From: Vibrio cincinnatiensis DSM 19608
GTDB lineage: Bacteria > Pseudomonadota > Gammaproteobacteria > Enterobacterales > Vibrionaceae
Direction: 5' to 3'
DNA: 64,000 bases
Assembly: GCF_900167345.1 (NCBI RefSeq)
Contig: NZ_FUXB01000002.1
Coordinates: forward strand, 237,124-301,123
The notes beneath the pieces are model-generated. The model did no database searches, had not been told where the DNA came from, and saw only the letters and a program-made list of their open reading frames with translations. Of this stretch, positions 1 to 11,095 are shown in pieces. Every line of letters begins with the position of its first letter. The first letter of the stretch is position 1. The translations under genes and the position numbers were made by a program.

Positions 1-240
1 GTTTGCTTGTTCTTTGATCTCCATCGTTACAGGAGGAATACGAACTACATCCCCCGCCGTCAGTTTATATTCAGCTTTGATGCGCTTTTTGTTTACTCGC
101 ACCTCACCTTTGCGCAATAATCGATATATTACACTTTTGGGTATATTTTTTAATTGGTTACGCAAGAAATTATCGATGCGCTGACCAGCCATATCATCGT
201 TTATATCGACAAATTGGACTTCAGTTCTGATTTCGTTCAT
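1..240 (-). CDS. rluC: RluC, 23S rRNA pseudouridine synthase (N-terminal part, cut by window edge)
   Basis: The 80 codons present match the N-terminus of RluC, which makes pseudouridines 955, 2504 and 2580 of 23S rRNA in Escherichia coli. Visible are AGQRIDNFLRNQLK and the S4 RNA-binding core with VIYRLLRKGEVRVNKKRIK, followed by the GDVVRIPP turn. The catalytic domain lies beyond the window edge. I chose the ATG at 240; another in-frame ATG sits at 249. It is divergent from rne, the arrangement found in enterobacteria and vibrios. The family is clear from the S4 region and the rne neighbour. Confidence 0.9.
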   Translation of the reverse strand, partial: MNEIRTEVQFVDINDDMAGQRIDNFLRNQLKNIPKSVIYRLLRKGEVRVNKKRIKAEYKLTAGDVVRIPPVTMEIKEQAN

Positions 241-487
241 GGGACGCATTTTAGCGGTAATTTGCGGAAAATCACGCTTTTCTTAACTCACTAAAATAAC
301 TTTGTTACCGTAAATTTAAAGTTAATTTGTCGAAAATAGCATCAAATATCAATAATACGCTGTCAATGCTGCATTATTTTACTGATAATCTTGCAGTTTC
401 ATTCCGGCTTTCTGACTCTTATACTGATGAAACTGTGACATTTTTGTACAGAATATTAAAAATTTAAGCGCTTTCTAATAATGCTGA

Positions 488-516
488 TTGCTGAGTTTAC
501 CAGTCACTGCTATAGT
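488..516 (+). promoter_or_regulatory. Probable rne promoter
   Basis: TTGCTG (488-493) and TATAGT (511-516) are separated by 17 bases, a good sigma70 arrangement. A start near 523 would give an rne leader of about 330 bases, similar to the roughly 360-base leader of Escherichia coli rne. This is inference from sequence only. Confidence 0.5.
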
Positions 517-522
517 TCATTG

Positions 523-856
523 CTGCAACGAACCAAAAGTTTGAGCGTAATGTTCTCGCTTTTTGTTTGCAGCAAATATAGTGAGTAGTCCCGCTAAACA
601 TCAATGTGCAGCACACGGCGTAAGACACCATTGATCAAAGCTTTCTTGTTGCCCTACTCCTCGTCTTTTCATGTTGAGTACTCTCCGCCAATATGCGGAT
701 CACAGGCAAACTGTGTGCTTGTGATGACTGAAGTGCCCTCAGAGCATCCCCTCCAGCCGGGAGGCTGTAACCAATAGCCATGGGATCTGGCACCGTGAAA
801 ACGAAAAAAGCAGCAAGAATAATAATCAAAATGAAGAAAATACAACGAGATTTTAA
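523..856 (+). promoter_or_regulatory. Long rne 5' leader, likely autoregulatory
   Basis: No gene is convincing in 241-856. The part just before rne is rich in short hairpins: 685-698 (CCGC/GCGG), 701-715 (CACAG/CTGTG) and 750-764 (CCTCC/GGAGG), followed by an A-rich single-stranded stretch up to the ATG. In E. coli, RNase E shortens the life of its own mRNA by acting on structures in such a leader; the same role is inferred here. The upstream part, 241-480, is AT-rich and holds the rluC promoter region. Confidence 0.5.
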
Positions 857-3800
857 ATGAAAAGAATGTTAATTAACGCAACTCAAAAAGAAGAGTTGCG
901 TGTCGCCTTGGTTGATGGCCAGCGACTGTTTGATCTAGATATCGAAAGTCCTGGACATGAATCAAAGAAAGCAAATATCTACAAAGGACGCATTACCCGC
1001 ATTGAACCCAGTCTAGAAGCCGCATTTGTTGACTACGGCGCGGAAAGACACGGATTCCTCCCTCTCAAAGAAATTGCCCGCGAATATTTTCCAGAAGGTT
1101 ATAGCTATCAAGGCCGTCCTAGCATTAAAGAGGTGCTAAAAGAAGGTCAAGAAGTGATTGTCCAAGTGGAAAAAGAAGAGCGCGGCAGCAAAGGAGCTGC
1201 ATTAACGACCTTTATTTCTCTTGCTGGTAGCTACTTAGTTCTAATGCCAAATAACCCTCGTGCCGGCGGAATTTCTCGTCGTATCGAAGGGGATGAACGC
1301 ACGGAACTTAAAGCCGCCTTAAGTACACTTGTCTTACCACAAGGCATGGGCTTAATTGTCCGTACTGCAGGGGTTGGCAAAAGTGCCGAAGAGTTAGAAT
1401 GGGATTTAAACGTTCTGTTAAACCACTGGAGTGCGATTAAGCAAGCTTCTGAGTCTAACCCAGCCCCTTTCCTTATTCACCAGGAAAGTAACGTTATTGT
1501 TCGCGCTATTCGTGACTATTTACGCCGTGATATTGGTGAAATTCTTATCGACAGCAACACCATCTATGAACGGGCATTAGAACATATTCGTTTGGTTCGT
1601 CCAGATTTCGTCAATCGGGTGAAAAAATACGAAGGGGAGGTGCCACTTTTCAGCCACTTCCAAATTGAAAGCCAAATCGAATCAGCGTTTCAACGTGAAG
1701 TTCGCTTACCTTCTGGTGGCTCTATTGTTATTGACCCAACAGAAGCGCTAACCTCGATTGATATCAACTCCGCCCGAGCAACCAAAGGCGGTGATATCGA
1801 AGAAACCGCGCTCAACACAAACCTTGAAGCCGCAGATGAAATTGCTCGCCAATTACGCCTGCGTGACCTAGGTGGCTTAGTGGTCATTGACTTTATCGAC
1901 ATGACCCCAGTACGCCATCAACGTGAAGTCGAGAATCGACTACGTGAGGCAGTGCGTCTTGATCGTGCGCGAGTGCAAATTGGCCGCATTTCTCGCTTTG
2001 GTCTATTGGAAATGTCTCGTCAGCGTCTGAGCCCATCATTAGCAGAAGCCAGCCACCATATTTGCCCTCGCTGTTCAGGGACAGGAGTCATTCGTGATAA
2101 TGAATCACTGGCTCTATCTGTCTTGCGCTTAATTGAAGAAGAAGCCTTAAAAGATAATACCTCTCAAGTTCTCACCATTGTACCGGTGTCCATTGCCTCT
2201 TACCTTCTTAATGAGAAACGTCGTTCCGTCAACCATATTGAACGTAATCAAGAAGTAAGAATCACGATCGTTCCAAACTCTGATATGGAGACACCTCACT
2301 TTGAGGTCATCCGTGTCCGTGAAGGTGAAGAACAAGAAATGCTTTCTTACTTGGTTCCGAAAAAACTTGAACAGTTGAAAGAAGCCGAAGGCAAAGAGCC
2401 GGTTGATGTGGATGTTAAACCCAAACGTCTTGAGGAACCTGTATTGAAAGGGTTCGCGGCTCCTGCACAAACAGCACCAGCGCCGAAACCTAAAGCCGAA
2501 CAGCCGACGATAACCGAGTCTGAACCATCAACTAAACCAGGATTGATGAACCGTCTCTTTGGCGCATTGTCCGGGCTATTTACTCGCCCTAGTGAAGAAA
2601 CGAAACAAGACGAAGTTGCTCAGCCTGAACAAAATCGAGCTTCTCAACCACCTCGTCGAGAGCGCAACGATCGTCGTCGTAACAATCCTCGTGACAAAAA
2701 CAATCGACGCAAGACGAATAACGAAGAAATCAATCCAACCAACAAAGCAGACAAAGATAGTGCGCCTCGCAAACAGCAGCAAGAACGTAAGCCAAAGCAA
2801 GAGCGCAGTGAGCAACCACGTCGTAATAAGCGTGATAACGCACAGTCTGCCAAGTTGCAAGAGCAAGGTCGCCAATTGGCTGAAGAAGCATTAAAAGATG
2901 CCGCAACTCAGCCAGAGATCTCTGTTGATGTTGAAGTAAAAGAGCCAAAACCTGCGGCTCTCAAAGAGCGCCGTCAACGCCGTAAGCTAGAAAAATCGAT
3001 TAGAGTTGTGAAAGATCAACCCGTATCGACCGCAGATGCAGATAGCGATGTGGCTACGACCACTATCCATTCTCCGATGGTAGAGCCTGTTGAACAAGAT
3101 CCAGCAATTGATACACTGGCTTCGGAAATTCTACCAACAGAGAATGGGAATGGTGAGAAAGAAGAGCAGAAGCAACGTCGTAACCGTCGTTCTCCTCGTC
3201 ATCTTCGTGCCAGTGGTCAACGTCGCCGCCGTGGTCGTGATCGCCGCCCTAACCCATTCCGCTTACGTAAAGGTGGTGTTGCTTCACCTGAAATGGCCAT
3301 GGGTAAAGTGATGCCACGTTATGATCTGGCTAAGCCTAATCGTGAACAAGACAAAGCTTCTCTCTTAGTAACAGAGGTCGCGCCTCAAAACCTAGTAGAA
3401 GAAACAACTATACTAGGTGGCTTCGCTTGTCCAGAGATGGCCATGGGCAAAGTTATCTTGCGTCGTGAATCAACCAGTACCGAATTGTCGGAGAGCCAAG
3501 AGGCACAACCCACATCATTGCTAGCAAACGATATTCAACCACAAGTAGAACCTATCGTTGTGGACAGTGAAACGGCTGAAACTATCGATGCACTCGCAAC
3601 GGATAACCGTGTTGAGTCGGTAGCTCCAGCAGTATCTGTTGCAGAAACGCAGACCGTCATCGTGGCTGAAGACGTTGAAGAAGCGCCAGAAACGGATTTG
3701 CTTCCAGAAGAAGCACCTATCGTCATCAATGAGCCTAAGGTTGCTAAAACGGTTAAACGCAAAGCAGGTCATGCATTTGCGCCGATGGCGAAAGCGCCGG

Positions 3801-3934
3801 GAACTCAAGATCTCAAAGAGATTTCCGTTATCGCAGCGCCATTACGTAATGAACGTTACCAGCCTAAAGGGGCCGGTAGTCAGGCAGCAAAAAACCAAGC
3901 AAGCGCTGAGATGGCAAAGCCTCAAGCTTTCTAA
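857..3934 (+). CDS. rne: Ribonuclease E, endoribonuclease and degradosome scaffold
   Basis: RNase E makes the initiating cuts in mRNA decay and processes rRNA, tRNA and sRNA targets; it also anchors the degradosome at the inner membrane. The S1 domain is at about residues 35-125 and the DNase I-like catalytic domain carries D302 ([10 protein letters not shown]) and D345 ([10 protein letters not shown]). The zinc-link cysteines are C403 and C406 (CPRCSGTG). From about residue 520 the protein becomes a low-complexity scaffold with Arg-rich RNA-binding blocks (600-700 and 775-800). Two short repeats of the form PEMAMGKV follow each other after the second Arg-rich block. The length, 1025 residues, is usual for the gammaproteobacterial enzyme. 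A strong terminator follows. Confidence 0.97.
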   Translation: MKRMLINATQKEELRVALVDGQRLFDLDIESPGHESKKANIYKGRITRIEPSLEAAFVDYGAERHGFLPLKEIAREYFPEGYSYQGRPSIKEVLKEGQEVIVQVEKEERGSKGAALTTFISLAGSYLVLMPNNPRAGGISRRIEGDERTELKAALSTLVLPQGMGLIVRTAGVGKSAEELEWDLNVLLNHWSAIKQASESNPAPFLIHQESNVIVRAIRDYLRRDIGEILIDSNTIYERALEHIRLVRPDFVNRVKKYEGEVPLFSHFQIESQIESAFQREVRLPSGGSIVIDPTEALTSIDINSARATKGGDIEETALNTNLEAADEIARQLRLRDLGGLVVIDFIDMTPVRHQREVENRLREAVRLDRARVQIGRISRFGLLEMSRQRLSPSLAEASHHICPRCSGTGVIRDNESLALSVLRLIEEEALKDNTSQVLTIVPVSIASYLLNEKRRSVNHIERNQEVRITIVPNSDMETPHFEVIRVREGEEQEMLSYLVPKKLEQLKEAEGKEPVDVDVKPKRLEEPVLKGFAAPAQTAPAPKPKAEQPTITESEPSTKPGLMNRLFGALSGLFTRPSEETKQDEVAQPEQNRASQPPRRERNDRRRNNPRDKNNRRKTNNEEINPTNKADKDSAPRKQQQERKPKQERSEQPRRNKRDNAQSAKLQEQGRQLAEEALKDAATQPEISVDVEVKEPKPAALKERRQRRKLEKSIRVVKDQPVSTADADSDVATTTIHSPMVEPVEQDPAIDTLASEILPTENGNGEKEEQKQRRNRRSPRHLRASGQRRRRGRDRRPNPFRLRKGGVASPEMAMGKVMPRYDLAKPNREQDKASLLVTEVAPQNLVEETTILGGFACPEMAMGKVILRRESTSTELSESQEAQPTSLLANDIQPQVEPIVVDSETAETIDALATDNRVESVAPAVSVAETQTVIVAEDVEEAPETDLLPEEAPIVINEPKVAKTVKRKAGHAFAPMAKAPGTQDLKEISVIAAPLRNERYQPKGAGSQAAKNQASAEMAKPQAF

Positions 3935-3953
3935 GATAAAATAAAACCGCTCA

Positions 3954-3981
3954 AGGCTGCCTCAATAGGCAGCCTTTTTTT
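3954..3981 (+). terminator. rne terminator
   Basis: The inverted repeat AGGCTGCC/GGCAGCCT with a 6-base loop is followed by seven T. It lies just after the rne stop codon. Confidence 0.9.
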
Positions 3982-4070
3982 ATAGTATTCAATAAACAGA
4001 AATAACAGGCTTAACCAAACAGATTTGGTAGAATGCCCACTCTTTACCTTCACTTGGACTTCATCGGCTC

Positions 4071-4949
4071 ATGACATGGATTTTTCTTACTCTTTTTGCG
4101 GCTTTCATGCAATCTTGGCGTAATGCACTACAGAGTCGGTTATCCGAAGAAATAAAAACAGCAGGAGTCACTTTGGCTCGTTTTCTCTGGGCAGGTCCAT
4201 TAGCCGCTGTCTATCTACTTAGTTTATATTTGATTGCTCCCACAGAAGGCCCAACCTTTACTATTACCTTTATCAGCTTGGTGAGCTCAGCAGCCGTCAT
4301 GCAGATCCTTGCTACCGCTTTGATGGTAAAACTATTCAAATACAATAACTATGCAGTGGGGGCAGGCTTAGCCAAAAGTGAAGCCTTGGTTGCGGCTATT
4401 TTAGGCATGCTCTTTTTTGGTACTCAGTTGAGTTTATTCGGTTGGCTTGGCGTATTTCTAGGAGGAATAGGCGTCTTTCTGATGAGTACACGCGGCCACT
4501 TACGTCAGTTATCGTTAACAACCGTAATTTTGGGGATCAGTAGTGGTAGCGCCTTTGCCTTAACGTCATTGTGGGTTCGAGAAGCGAGTTTATCGCTCGG
4601 GCTCCCCTTCCCTTATAGTGCTGCTTGGGTATTGTTGTTTGTTATCAGCTTACAGACCCTTTTACTACTCGGCTATCTTGTTATGGTTGATAAAGATACC
4701 CTGATCCAATTATTCCATAAACCTAAGATAACCTTATTAACAAGCACCAGTAGTTGTATGGGCTCTATTGGTTGGTTTAGTGCGATGTCTTTGCAAGCCG
4801 TTCCTTATGTAAAAACATTAGGCCAAGTGGAAATCTTTTTTACCTTATTAATCTCCATTTTCTGGCTAAAACAAAAGGTTCGAATCAAAGATGGGATCGG
4901 TTTAGTATTCGTCGCGTTAGCCGCTATTATGGTGATGTGGACAGAATAA
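4071..4949 (+). CDS. DMT-superfamily (EamA) inner-membrane transporter
   Basis: The 292-residue protein is almost entirely hydrophobic, with about ten predicted membrane segments arranged as two EamA-like halves, the plan of drug/metabolite transporters. The second half ends with the usual pattern: a glycine-rich turn, a LKQKVRIKDGIGLVFVALA loop and helix, and a short tail. The substrate cannot be told from sequence. The gene stands alone between the rne terminator and a convergent DUF481 gene. A hairpin at 4944-4967 overlaps the stop codon and might end transcription, although no T-run follows. Confidence 0.75.
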   Translation: MTWIFLTLFAAFMQSWRNALQSRLSEEIKTAGVTLARFLWAGPLAAVYLLSLYLIAPTEGPTFTITFISLVSSAAVMQILATALMVKLFKYNNYAVGAGLAKSEALVAAILGMLFFGTQLSLFGWLGVFLGGIGVFLMSTRGHLRQLSLTTVILGISSGSAFALTSLWVREASLSLGLPFPYSAAWVLLFVISLQTLLLLGYLVMVDKDTLIQLFHKPKITLLTSTSSCMGSIGWFSAMSLQAVPYVKTLGQVEIFFTLLISIFWLKQKVRIKDGIGLVFVALAAIMVMWTE

Positions 4950-5019
4950 TGCCGACCGGCATTATTCACCATCCATTTAAACAGTGCTATTTGAAGAGAT
5001 GAATCGCTTTCTCTTTATT

Positions 5020-5775
5020 CTAAAAGGCATAACTTAAACTCAACGTACTGTATATCTCATCATGGCTTTTTCCTTTTGCCACTGTCGTGTTATTAATGTA
5101 TTCCGTGTCAAAAACCAGCGCCAATTTCTCAGCTAATTTATTCGATAGCGTCCCTTTTAAACTAGTTGTGGTATTGCTGTCACCATAATCCACTCTTGCT
5201 GATACTCCAACCGATACACTTTGGCTTACCTTACTTTTTGTTTGCAAAAAAGCATTAGCAATCCATTCGTTATCACTTCGAGAGCCTTCAACACTCGTGG
5301 AAGGTTGACGAACCGAGTGGCGAAAGCCCGGGCCAAAACCCATGTCGACTTGGGTTGCTTTTGTATTGATCAGAGTCGCGCCAAGGCCACTGACTATCAA
5401 AGCTTGATGACGATACGTTGCATATTGATCATGTTCATATTTACTGTTACCAAACACGAATAAACGTGGGCTGACATCGTGCTTAACATCATAAATAAGC
5501 CGATACTTATTCGTTCCGTCTTCATCACTATCAGACTTATAAGAATAGAAAGTCGCCAGAGCCAACTGCTGATGCCACTGCTCTTGATCGTATTTCAGGC
5601 TTGCCCCAGAATTAATCGACAAGGTTGAAGTGTTATTTTTTGAATAAATAAAACCAAGCTTAGCATCCCCACTCCATGGGCTTTTTTCCTCTTCGAGATC
5701 AGCCAGAGCAAGGCTTGACGTAGATAAACTCATCAGTAAAAGGCTCATTTTACTCAATGGGATTCGCGGTCTCAT
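5020..5775 (-). CDS. DUF481 (YdiY-type) outer-membrane beta-barrel protein
   Basis: A signal peptide ends near LALA/DLEEE (residues 20-26). The remaining ~225 residues alternate polar and hydrophobic positions as in a beta-barrel, and the protein ends in an aromatic residue (LSLSYAF), the usual outer-membrane assembly signal. The ...WSGDAKLGFIYSKNNTSTLS... start of the mature part is typical of DUF481, the family called salt-induced outer-membrane protein. The function is not established. The gene is transcribed towards the DMT permease gene and away from adhE's terminator. Confidence 0.75.
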   Translation of the reverse strand: MRPRIPLSKMSLLLMSLSTSSLALADLEEEKSPWSGDAKLGFIYSKNNTSTLSINSGASLKYDQEQWHQQLALATFYSYKSDSDEDGTNKYRLIYDVKHDVSPRLFVFGNSKYEHDQYATYRHQALIVSGLGATLINTKATQVDMGFGPGFRHSVRQPSTSVEGSRSDNEWIANAFLQTKSKVSQSVSVGVSARVDYGDSNTTTSLKGTLSNKLAEKLALVFDTEYINNTTVAKGKSHDEIYSTLSLSYAF

Positions 5776-5877
5776 TGTTATCCTTTATCGTTTTGATAAA
5801 GAGGGGACTATAACAAACCCACTCACACGCTAAGTAAACGTCACGTAAAAATCCAGTCTCTAAAAGCATCTGCCCAT

Positions 5878-5909
5878 AAAAAAAGCCCTTCCATAAATAG
5901 AAGGGCTTT
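5878..5909 (-). terminator. adhE terminator
   Basis: Read on the minus strand, AAAGCCCTTC/GAAGGGCTTT with a short AT-rich loop is followed by a T-run. It lies 50 bases past the adhE stop codon. Confidence 0.85.
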
Positions 5910-5959
5910 GTGTTTTATTGAGGGGCTTCGTGCTAGCGAAAACCTCTCATCAACTCAAC

Positions 5960-8632
5960 TTACTTTTTCTTTGCTACTTTTTGGTCTTCTTTTTTCTTGA
6001 TGACGGTCGTTCCTTCGAACGTTTCACCTTCAACAAATGGCTTACCGTAGTAAGCAGCTAGAAGCACATCTTTTAGCTCAGAAATCAGTGGGTAACGAGG
6101 GTTTGCACCTGTACATTGGTCATCGAATGCTTCAACCGACAATTCGTCAACTTTTGCAAGGAAATCCGCTTCGTTCACGCCAGCCGCTTGAATCGATAGT
6201 GGAATATCAAGATCTTTCTTCAACTCTTCCAACCACGTTAGCAAGCGTTCAATTTTCTGTGCAGTACGGTCACCGGCTTGGCTTAAACCTAAATGGTCGG
6301 CAACTTCAGCATAACGACGGCGTGCTTGTGGGCGGTCATATTGAGAAAATGCCGTTTGTTTCGTTGGGTTATCATTCGCATTGTAACGAACCACATTAGA
6401 GATTAACAATGCGTTAGCAAGGCCGTGTGGTAAGTGGAACTCTGCACCAATTTTGTGAGCCATAGAGTGACATACACCCAAGAAAGCGTTCGCAAAAGCG
6501 ATACCAGCGATTGTCGCTGCGTTGTGTACTTTTTCACGAGCAATTGGGTCGGCTGCACCATTCTTATAGCTTGAAGGTAAGTACTCTTTCAGCATTTTAA
6601 GCGCTTGCAGTGCTTGACCATCAGAGTATTCGTTTGCAAGAACAGACACATAAGCTTCTAGAGCGTGAGTCACGGCATCGTAGCCACCAAACGCAGTAAG
6701 AGACTTAGGCATATTCATAACAAGGTTCGCGTCAACGATAGCCATGTTAGGCGTTAATTCATAATCGGCTAGTGGGTATTTCGCACCCGTGGCATCGTCA
6801 GTAACAACGGCAAATGGGGTGACTTCTGAACCAGTACCTGAGGTAGTTGTGATACATACCAATTCTGCTTTTTGACCCATTTTAGGGAACTTGTAAATAC
6901 GTTTACGGATATCCATAAAGCGCATAGCAAGCTCTTCAAAATGCGTTTCTGGGTGCTCGTACATTACCCACATAATTTTCGCTGCATCCATTGGTGAACC
7001 ACCACCAAGAGCAAGAATCACATCTGGCTGGAAGCTCTTCATCGCATCTGCACCTTTCTTAACAACAGAAAGTGTTGGATCCGCTTCTACATCAAAGAAA
7101 GTTTGCACTTCCATACCTTGTGCTTTTAACAAGCTAACCACATCGTCAGAATAACCGTTATTGAATAGGAAACGGTCTGTCACTAGGAATGCGCGTTTTT
7201 TACCTTCTAGATCGCCAAGGGCAATGGGAAGGCTACCACGACGGAAATAGATAGATTTAGGAAGTTTATGCCACAACATGTTTTCAGCTCGCTTAGCCAC
7301 TGTTTTCTTGTTGATTAAGTGCTTAGGACCAACGTTTTCAGAGATAGAGTTACCACCCCAAGAACCACAGCCAAGCGTCAAAGAAGGAGCAACGTTAAAG
7401 TTGTAAAGGTCACCGATACCACCGTGAGTGGTTGGGATGTTTACAAGAATACGTGCTGTTTTTAGACGGTCACCAAAATAACGGATACGATCTGCATTCA
7501 CGTCTTGGTTTGTATACAAACCAGAAGTGTGGCCAATACCGCCGATTTCTACCATTTTCACTGCTTGATCAACAGCATTTTCAAAAGAAGATGCACGGAA
7601 CATACCCAGTGTTGGCGACAATTTTTCATGAGCGAATTCATCATCGTAAGAGACTTCACCGATACCTTCACCCACAAGAATCTTAGTATCTGCTGGAACT
7701 TTCACGCCCGCCATTTCAGCGATAGCAGTAGCTGGTTGACCAACAATTTTCGCGTTTAGCGCACCATCAATAAGTAAAACTTTACGAACTTTATCAGCAT
7801 CGGCTTTGCTTAGAACGTGTGCTTTATGTGTAGCAAAACGTTCTTTTACTTCATCATACACTTCATCCATCACGATAACGGCTTGTTCAGATGCACAAAC
7901 TACACCATTATCAAATGTTTTAGACATCAGTACAGAAGCCACCGCTCGTTTGATATCGGCTGTTTCATCAATCACAACAGGTACGTTACCAGCGCCTACA
8001 CCAATTGCAGGTTTACCAGAAGAGTACGCTGCTTTCACCATACCAGGACCACCCGTTGCAAGGATAAGAGCAATCCCGTCATGCTTCATCAAAGCATTAG
8101 ACAGTTCAACAGAAGGCTGATCAATCCAACCAATAATATCTTTAGGTGCACCAGCGGCTACTGCTGCATCCAGAACCAATTTCGCCGCCGCGTTGGTTGA
8201 GTTTTTTGCACGTGGGTGTGGTGAGAAGATGATACCGTTACGAGTCTTCAAAGAGATAAGAGACTTAAAGATAGCCGTAGAAGTCGGGTTTGTTGTAGGA
8301 ACAATACCACAGATGATACCAACCGGTTCTGCAATCGTCATCGTACCTAAGTTGTCATCTTCTTCAAGAATGCCACAGGTTTTTTCATCTTTGTATTTGT
8401 TATAAATAAACTCAGACGCAAAGTGGTTCTTGATCACTTTATCTTCAATAATCCCCATGCCAGATTCTGCTACCGCTTGTTGCGCTAGAGGAATACGAGC
8501 TTGGTTAGCGGCCAATGATGCAGCGCGGAAAATTTTATCCACTTGCTCTTGAGAGAAAGTGGCAAATTCTGCTTGTGCCGCTTTCACGCGAGCAACGAGA
8601 GCATCAAGTTCAGCCAAATTAGTTACAGGCAT
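5960..8632 (-). CDS. adhE: Bifunctional acetaldehyde-CoA/alcohol dehydrogenase
   Basis: AdhE reduces acetyl-CoA to acetaldehyde and then to ethanol, recycling NADH during fermentation; the enzyme forms long filaments called spirosomes. Residues 1-440 are the aldehyde dehydrogenase domain with the catalytic cysteine C246 in [10 protein letters not shown]. The iron-dependent alcohol dehydrogenase domain follows, with the NAD-binding [10 protein letters not shown] and iron-binding histidines in the [19 protein letters not shown] region. The length, 890 residues, equals E. coli AdhE (891). It is divergent from ychE, the same pairing as in E. coli. A long AT-rich upstream region with an FNR-like site suggests induction without oxygen. 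Confidence 0.97.
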   Translation of the reverse strand: MPVTNLAELDALVARVKAAQAEFATFSQEQVDKIFRAASLAANQARIPLAQQAVAESGMGIIEDKVIKNHFASEFIYNKYKDEKTCGILEEDDNLGTMTIAEPVGIICGIVPTTNPTSTAIFKSLISLKTRNGIIFSPHPRAKNSTNAAAKLVLDAAVAAGAPKDIIGWIDQPSVELSNALMKHDGIALILATGGPGMVKAAYSSGKPAIGVGAGNVPVVIDETADIKRAVASVLMSKTFDNGVVCASEQAVIVMDEVYDEVKERFATHKAHVLSKADADKVRKVLLIDGALNAKIVGQPATAIAEMAGVKVPADTKILVGEGIGEVSYDDEFAHEKLSPTLGMFRASSFENAVDQAVKMVEIGGIGHTSGLYTNQDVNADRIRYFGDRLKTARILVNIPTTHGGIGDLYNFNVAPSLTLGCGSWGGNSISENVGPKHLINKKTVAKRAENMLWHKLPKSIYFRRGSLPIALGDLEGKKRAFLVTDRFLFNNGYSDDVVSLLKAQGMEVQTFFDVEADPTLSVVKKGADAMKSFQPDVILALGGGSPMDAAKIMWVMYEHPETHFEELAMRFMDIRKRIYKFPKMGQKAELVCITTTSGTGSEVTPFAVVTDDATGAKYPLADYELTPNMAIVDANLVMNMPKSLTAFGGYDAVTHALEAYVSVLANEYSDGQALQALKMLKEYLPSSYKNGAADPIAREKVHNAATIAGIAFANAFLGVCHSMAHKIGAEFHLPHGLANALLISNVVRYNANDNPTKQTAFSQYDRPQARRRYAEVADHLGLSQAGDRTAQKIERLLTWLEELKKDLDIPLSIQAAGVNEADFLAKVDELSVEAFDDQCTGANPRYPLISELKDVLLAAYYGKPFVEGETFEGTTVIKKKEDQKVAKKK

Positions 8633-8753
8633 AATGAATCTCCTAAAATAAAAAATGTTAAAAACTCTTTATTAAATCGTCAATTGGATGCTCTTTCCTG
8701 ATCTTGATGACCAACTTACCAGCAGACTTAGTAAATAGCTTTCACGACTGAGT

Positions 8754-8792
8754 ATAATATTTCACTGTATGAAAAAAATTGACTCAGATCAG
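8754..8792 (-). promoter_or_regulatory. Probable adhE promoter with FNR-like site
   Basis: On the minus strand a TATTAT -10 box lies at 8754-8759. The FNR-like element CTGATCTGAGTCAA lies at 8779-8792; it differs from TTGAT-N4-ATCAA at two positions. Its centre is about 40 bases from the expected start, the usual place for an FNR activator. The start point is inferred, not mapped. Confidence 0.4.
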
Positions 8793-9257
8793 TTATCAAA
8801 AAGTAATTACCACCCAAGGGGTAGAAGGTAGGAAAAACAGAACATAACCTATTGAATTAAAATAAAAACAGAACAAAAAATCTCATATCAAAAATATACT
8901 CTTTACAAATCAAAAAAATAAAAAAACTACAACAAACTGTAAAAAAGTTTCATTTTTAAACAACATAACCACTTGTAGCCAACATTTCATGTGCTACGTT
9001 GAGTATATAAGCTCCGACTCAACTCTCCACTCTCCATCTCAATTTTTAGCTAAACTGTGGCATTGTTAACAAAGTGATCACGCAATACTGCTCGACCTTC
9101 ATAAAATGCAACAATTTATTTGTATTATGAGTAAAGCATTAGTTTTCTTAATCATGAACAAATCAATGCGATAGTTTTTTTCATTCGTACTTTTATGTGG
9201 ATTAACATACATTACGCTGGCTTTATTTCACCCCAATGATCGCCAAGAGAATCTTTC
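8793..9257. other. AT-rich adhE-ychE divergent intergenic region
   Basis: This is the rest of a 625-base gap. It is strongly AT-rich with many A-tracts, which suits binding of nucleoid proteins. I see no reading frame, RNA gene or terminator that I can support. The ychE promoter must lie in its right part, but I cannot place it. Confidence 0.5.
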
Positions 9258-9893
9258 ATGCATCTTGAACTTGCCATTTTTCTTCAGTTTTTTTTAGGGC
9301 TGGTTGCGGCCGTTAACCCGGTTGGTATTATGCCGGTGTTTGTTTCACTCACCAGCCACATGACCGTGGAAGAAAAAAACAAAACCGCAGCCACCGCCAA
9401 TATTGCTGTTGCCGTTATCTTGATCACAGCGCTGCTCGGCGGTCAGGTTCTGTTGGATATGTTTAGTATTTCCCTTGACTCCTTTAGAGTGGCTGGCGGT
9501 CTGTTATTGCTCAGTATTGCTTTTTCTATGATGAGTGGAAAACTCGGAGAGGATAAGCAGAACAAACAGGAAAAATCTGAGCATATTAGCCGAGAGCAAA
9601 TTGGCATCGTTCCTATCGCTATGCCCTTAATGGCCGGCCCAGGCGCAATTAGTTCAACCATTGTTTACAGTGCTCGTTACCCTGGAATGTTGGATACTTT
9701 GGGGATTGCATTAACCATTGCGGTTTTCAGTATCAGCTCTTGGTTACTGTTTCGTTCAGCCCCTTATATTGTGCGCATTCTTGGACAAACAGGAATCAAC
9801 GTGATCACCCGTATTATGGGACTAATCCTAGGAGCGCTCGGTATTGAATTTATTGCTAATGGATTACGTAGCCTATTCCCAGGCCTCGCTTAA
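9258..9893 (+). CDS. ychE: YchE, MarC-family inner-membrane protein
   Basis: The 211-residue protein has six probable membrane segments and the MarC/UPF0056 signature: FFLGLVAAVNPVGIMPVF at the start, VAGGLLLLSIAFSM near residues 78-91, and PLAMPLMAGPGAIS-like sequence (AMPLMAGPGAIS) near 120. The family has no proven transport substrate; the name MarC comes from its neighbourhood, not a role in drug resistance. Its position divergent from adhE matches E. coli ychE. Confidence 0.88.
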   Translation: MHLELAIFLQFFLGLVAAVNPVGIMPVFVSLTSHMTVEEKNKTAATANIAVAVILITALLGGQVLLDMFSISLDSFRVAGGLLLLSIAFSMMSGKLGEDKQNKQEKSEHISREQIGIVPIAMPLMAGPGAISSTIVYSARYPGMLDTLGIALTIAVFSISSWLLFRSAPYIVRILGQTGINVITRIMGLILGALGIEFIANGLRSLFPGLA

Positions 9894-9926
9894 CCCGTTT
9901 GTCTGCATGGAAACTCGACTCAAAGA

Positions 9927-9952
9927 GAGAAAGCGCCTAATGGCGCTTTCTT
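9927..9952 (+). terminator. Terminator between ychE and asd
   Basis: GAAAGCGCC/GGCGCTTTC with a 4-base loop and flanking AT. It lies between the converging genes ychE and asd and may serve both. Confidence 0.75.
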
Positions 9953-9979
9953 CGTTATCACTTGATTGATCGATACTGA

Positions 9980-11095
9980 CTAGCGTTTTTCTGCAAGAAT
10001 AATACGCAATGTTCGCCGTAATGGCTCTGCCGCTCCCCACAAAAGTTGATCGCCAACGGTAAAGGCATTAAGGAAAGTCTCCCCCATCGCCATTTTACGT
10101 AAACGTCCCACAGGAATAGAAAGTGTCCCAGTCACTTTTGCTGGGCTCAGTTCACGTGCTGTGATGTCTCGCTCATTCGGAATCACTTTAACCCAGTCAT
10201 TGTGCGAAGCGATGATCTCTTCGATTTCATCCAGCGGAACATTCTGTTTGAGCTTGATAGTGAGAGCTTGAGAATGGCAACGCATCGCTCCGATACGAAC
10301 GCAGGTTCCATCAATAGGAATCGGAGAATTTTGGAAACCCAAAATCTTATTAGCTTCTACGCCCGCTTTCCACTCTTCTTTACTTTGACCATTTTCACGC
10401 TTCACATCAATCCAAGGGATCAGAGAGCCCGCTAGAGGAACACCAAAGTTATCGGTTGGGAAAGATGCTGAACGCATCGTTTCAGCCACTTTCTGATCGA
10501 TATCTAAAATGGAACTTGATGGATTTGCAAGCTCTGAACTCACGGAATCATTGATAACACCCATTTGTGAAATCAGCTCACGCATGTTCTGTGCACCAGC
10601 GCCTGACGCGGCTTGATAAGTCATGGCACTAGTCCATTCCACTAGCCCCTTCTCGAATAACCCCCCTAACCCCATCAACATTAAACTAACGGTACAGTTC
10701 CCACCAACAAAAGTATTCGTGCCTTGATGAATACCCTGTTGAATTTGAGTAAAGTTAACGGGATCCAAAGTAATGATGGCTTCAGAGTCCATTCGTAACG
10801 TCGATGCTGCATCAATCCAGTAACCTTTCCATCCTGCTTGACGAAGAGCAGGAAATACTTTTTCAGTATACCCTCCACCTTGGCAAGTAATCACCGCATC
10901 GAGTTGCTTTAAACTGTCAATATCAAAAGCATCTTGTAACAACCCTGCATCTTTACCAAAGTTAGGCGCAGCAATGCCAATTTGTGATGTACTGTAAAAT
11001 ACCGGGTCGATAAGGTCGAAATCTTTTTCTTCAACCATTCGCTGCATCAGTACTGAACCAACCATGCCACGCCAACCGACTAAACCTACTCTCAT
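9980..11095 (-). CDS. asd: Aspartate-semialdehyde dehydrogenase
   Basis: Asd reduces aspartyl phosphate to aspartate semialdehyde with NADPH, a branch point to lysine, diaminopimelate, threonine and methionine. The Rossmann motif [17 protein letters not shown] opens the protein, and the catalytic cysteine is C134 in [10 protein letters not shown]. The C-terminal [15 protein letters not shown] is typical. I chose the ATG at 11095 (371 residues) because it fits the family start ([10 protein letters not shown]) and has a GGAG motif upstream; an in-frame start at 11140 is less likely. No lysine riboswitch is visible upstream. Confidence 0.95.
   Translation of the reverse strand: MRVGLVGWRGMVGSVLMQRMVEEKDFDLIDPVFYSTSQIGIAAPNFGKDAGLLQDAFDIDSLKQLDAVITCQGGGYTEKVFPALRQAGWKGYWIDAASTLRMDSEAIITLDPVNFTQIQQGIHQGTNTFVGGNCTVSLMLMGLGGLFEKGLVEWTSAMTYQAASGAGAQNMRELISQMGVINDSVSSELANPSSSILDIDQKVAETMRSASFPTDNFGVPLAGSLIPWIDVKRENGQSKEEWKAGVEANKILGFQNSPIPIDGTCVRIGAMRCHSQALTIKLKQNVPLDEIEEIIASHNDWVKVIPNERDITARELSPAKVTGTLSIPVGRLRKMAMGETFLNAFTVGDQLLWGAAEPLRRTLRIILAEKR

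Noticed and set aside
635..829. A 64-codon minus-strand frame in the rne leader
   Set aside because: It covers the hairpins of the likely rne 5' leader and has no support as a gene.
1690..3944. Several frames of 60-110 codons on both strands inside rne
   Set aside because: They are shadow frames of the rne coding sequence, helped by its biased Arg- and Glu-rich tail.
4944..4967. Terminator of the DMT permease gene
   Set aside because: The palindrome GAATAATGCC/GGCATTATTC is good but overlaps the stop codon and has no T-run, so it is not listed as a terminator.
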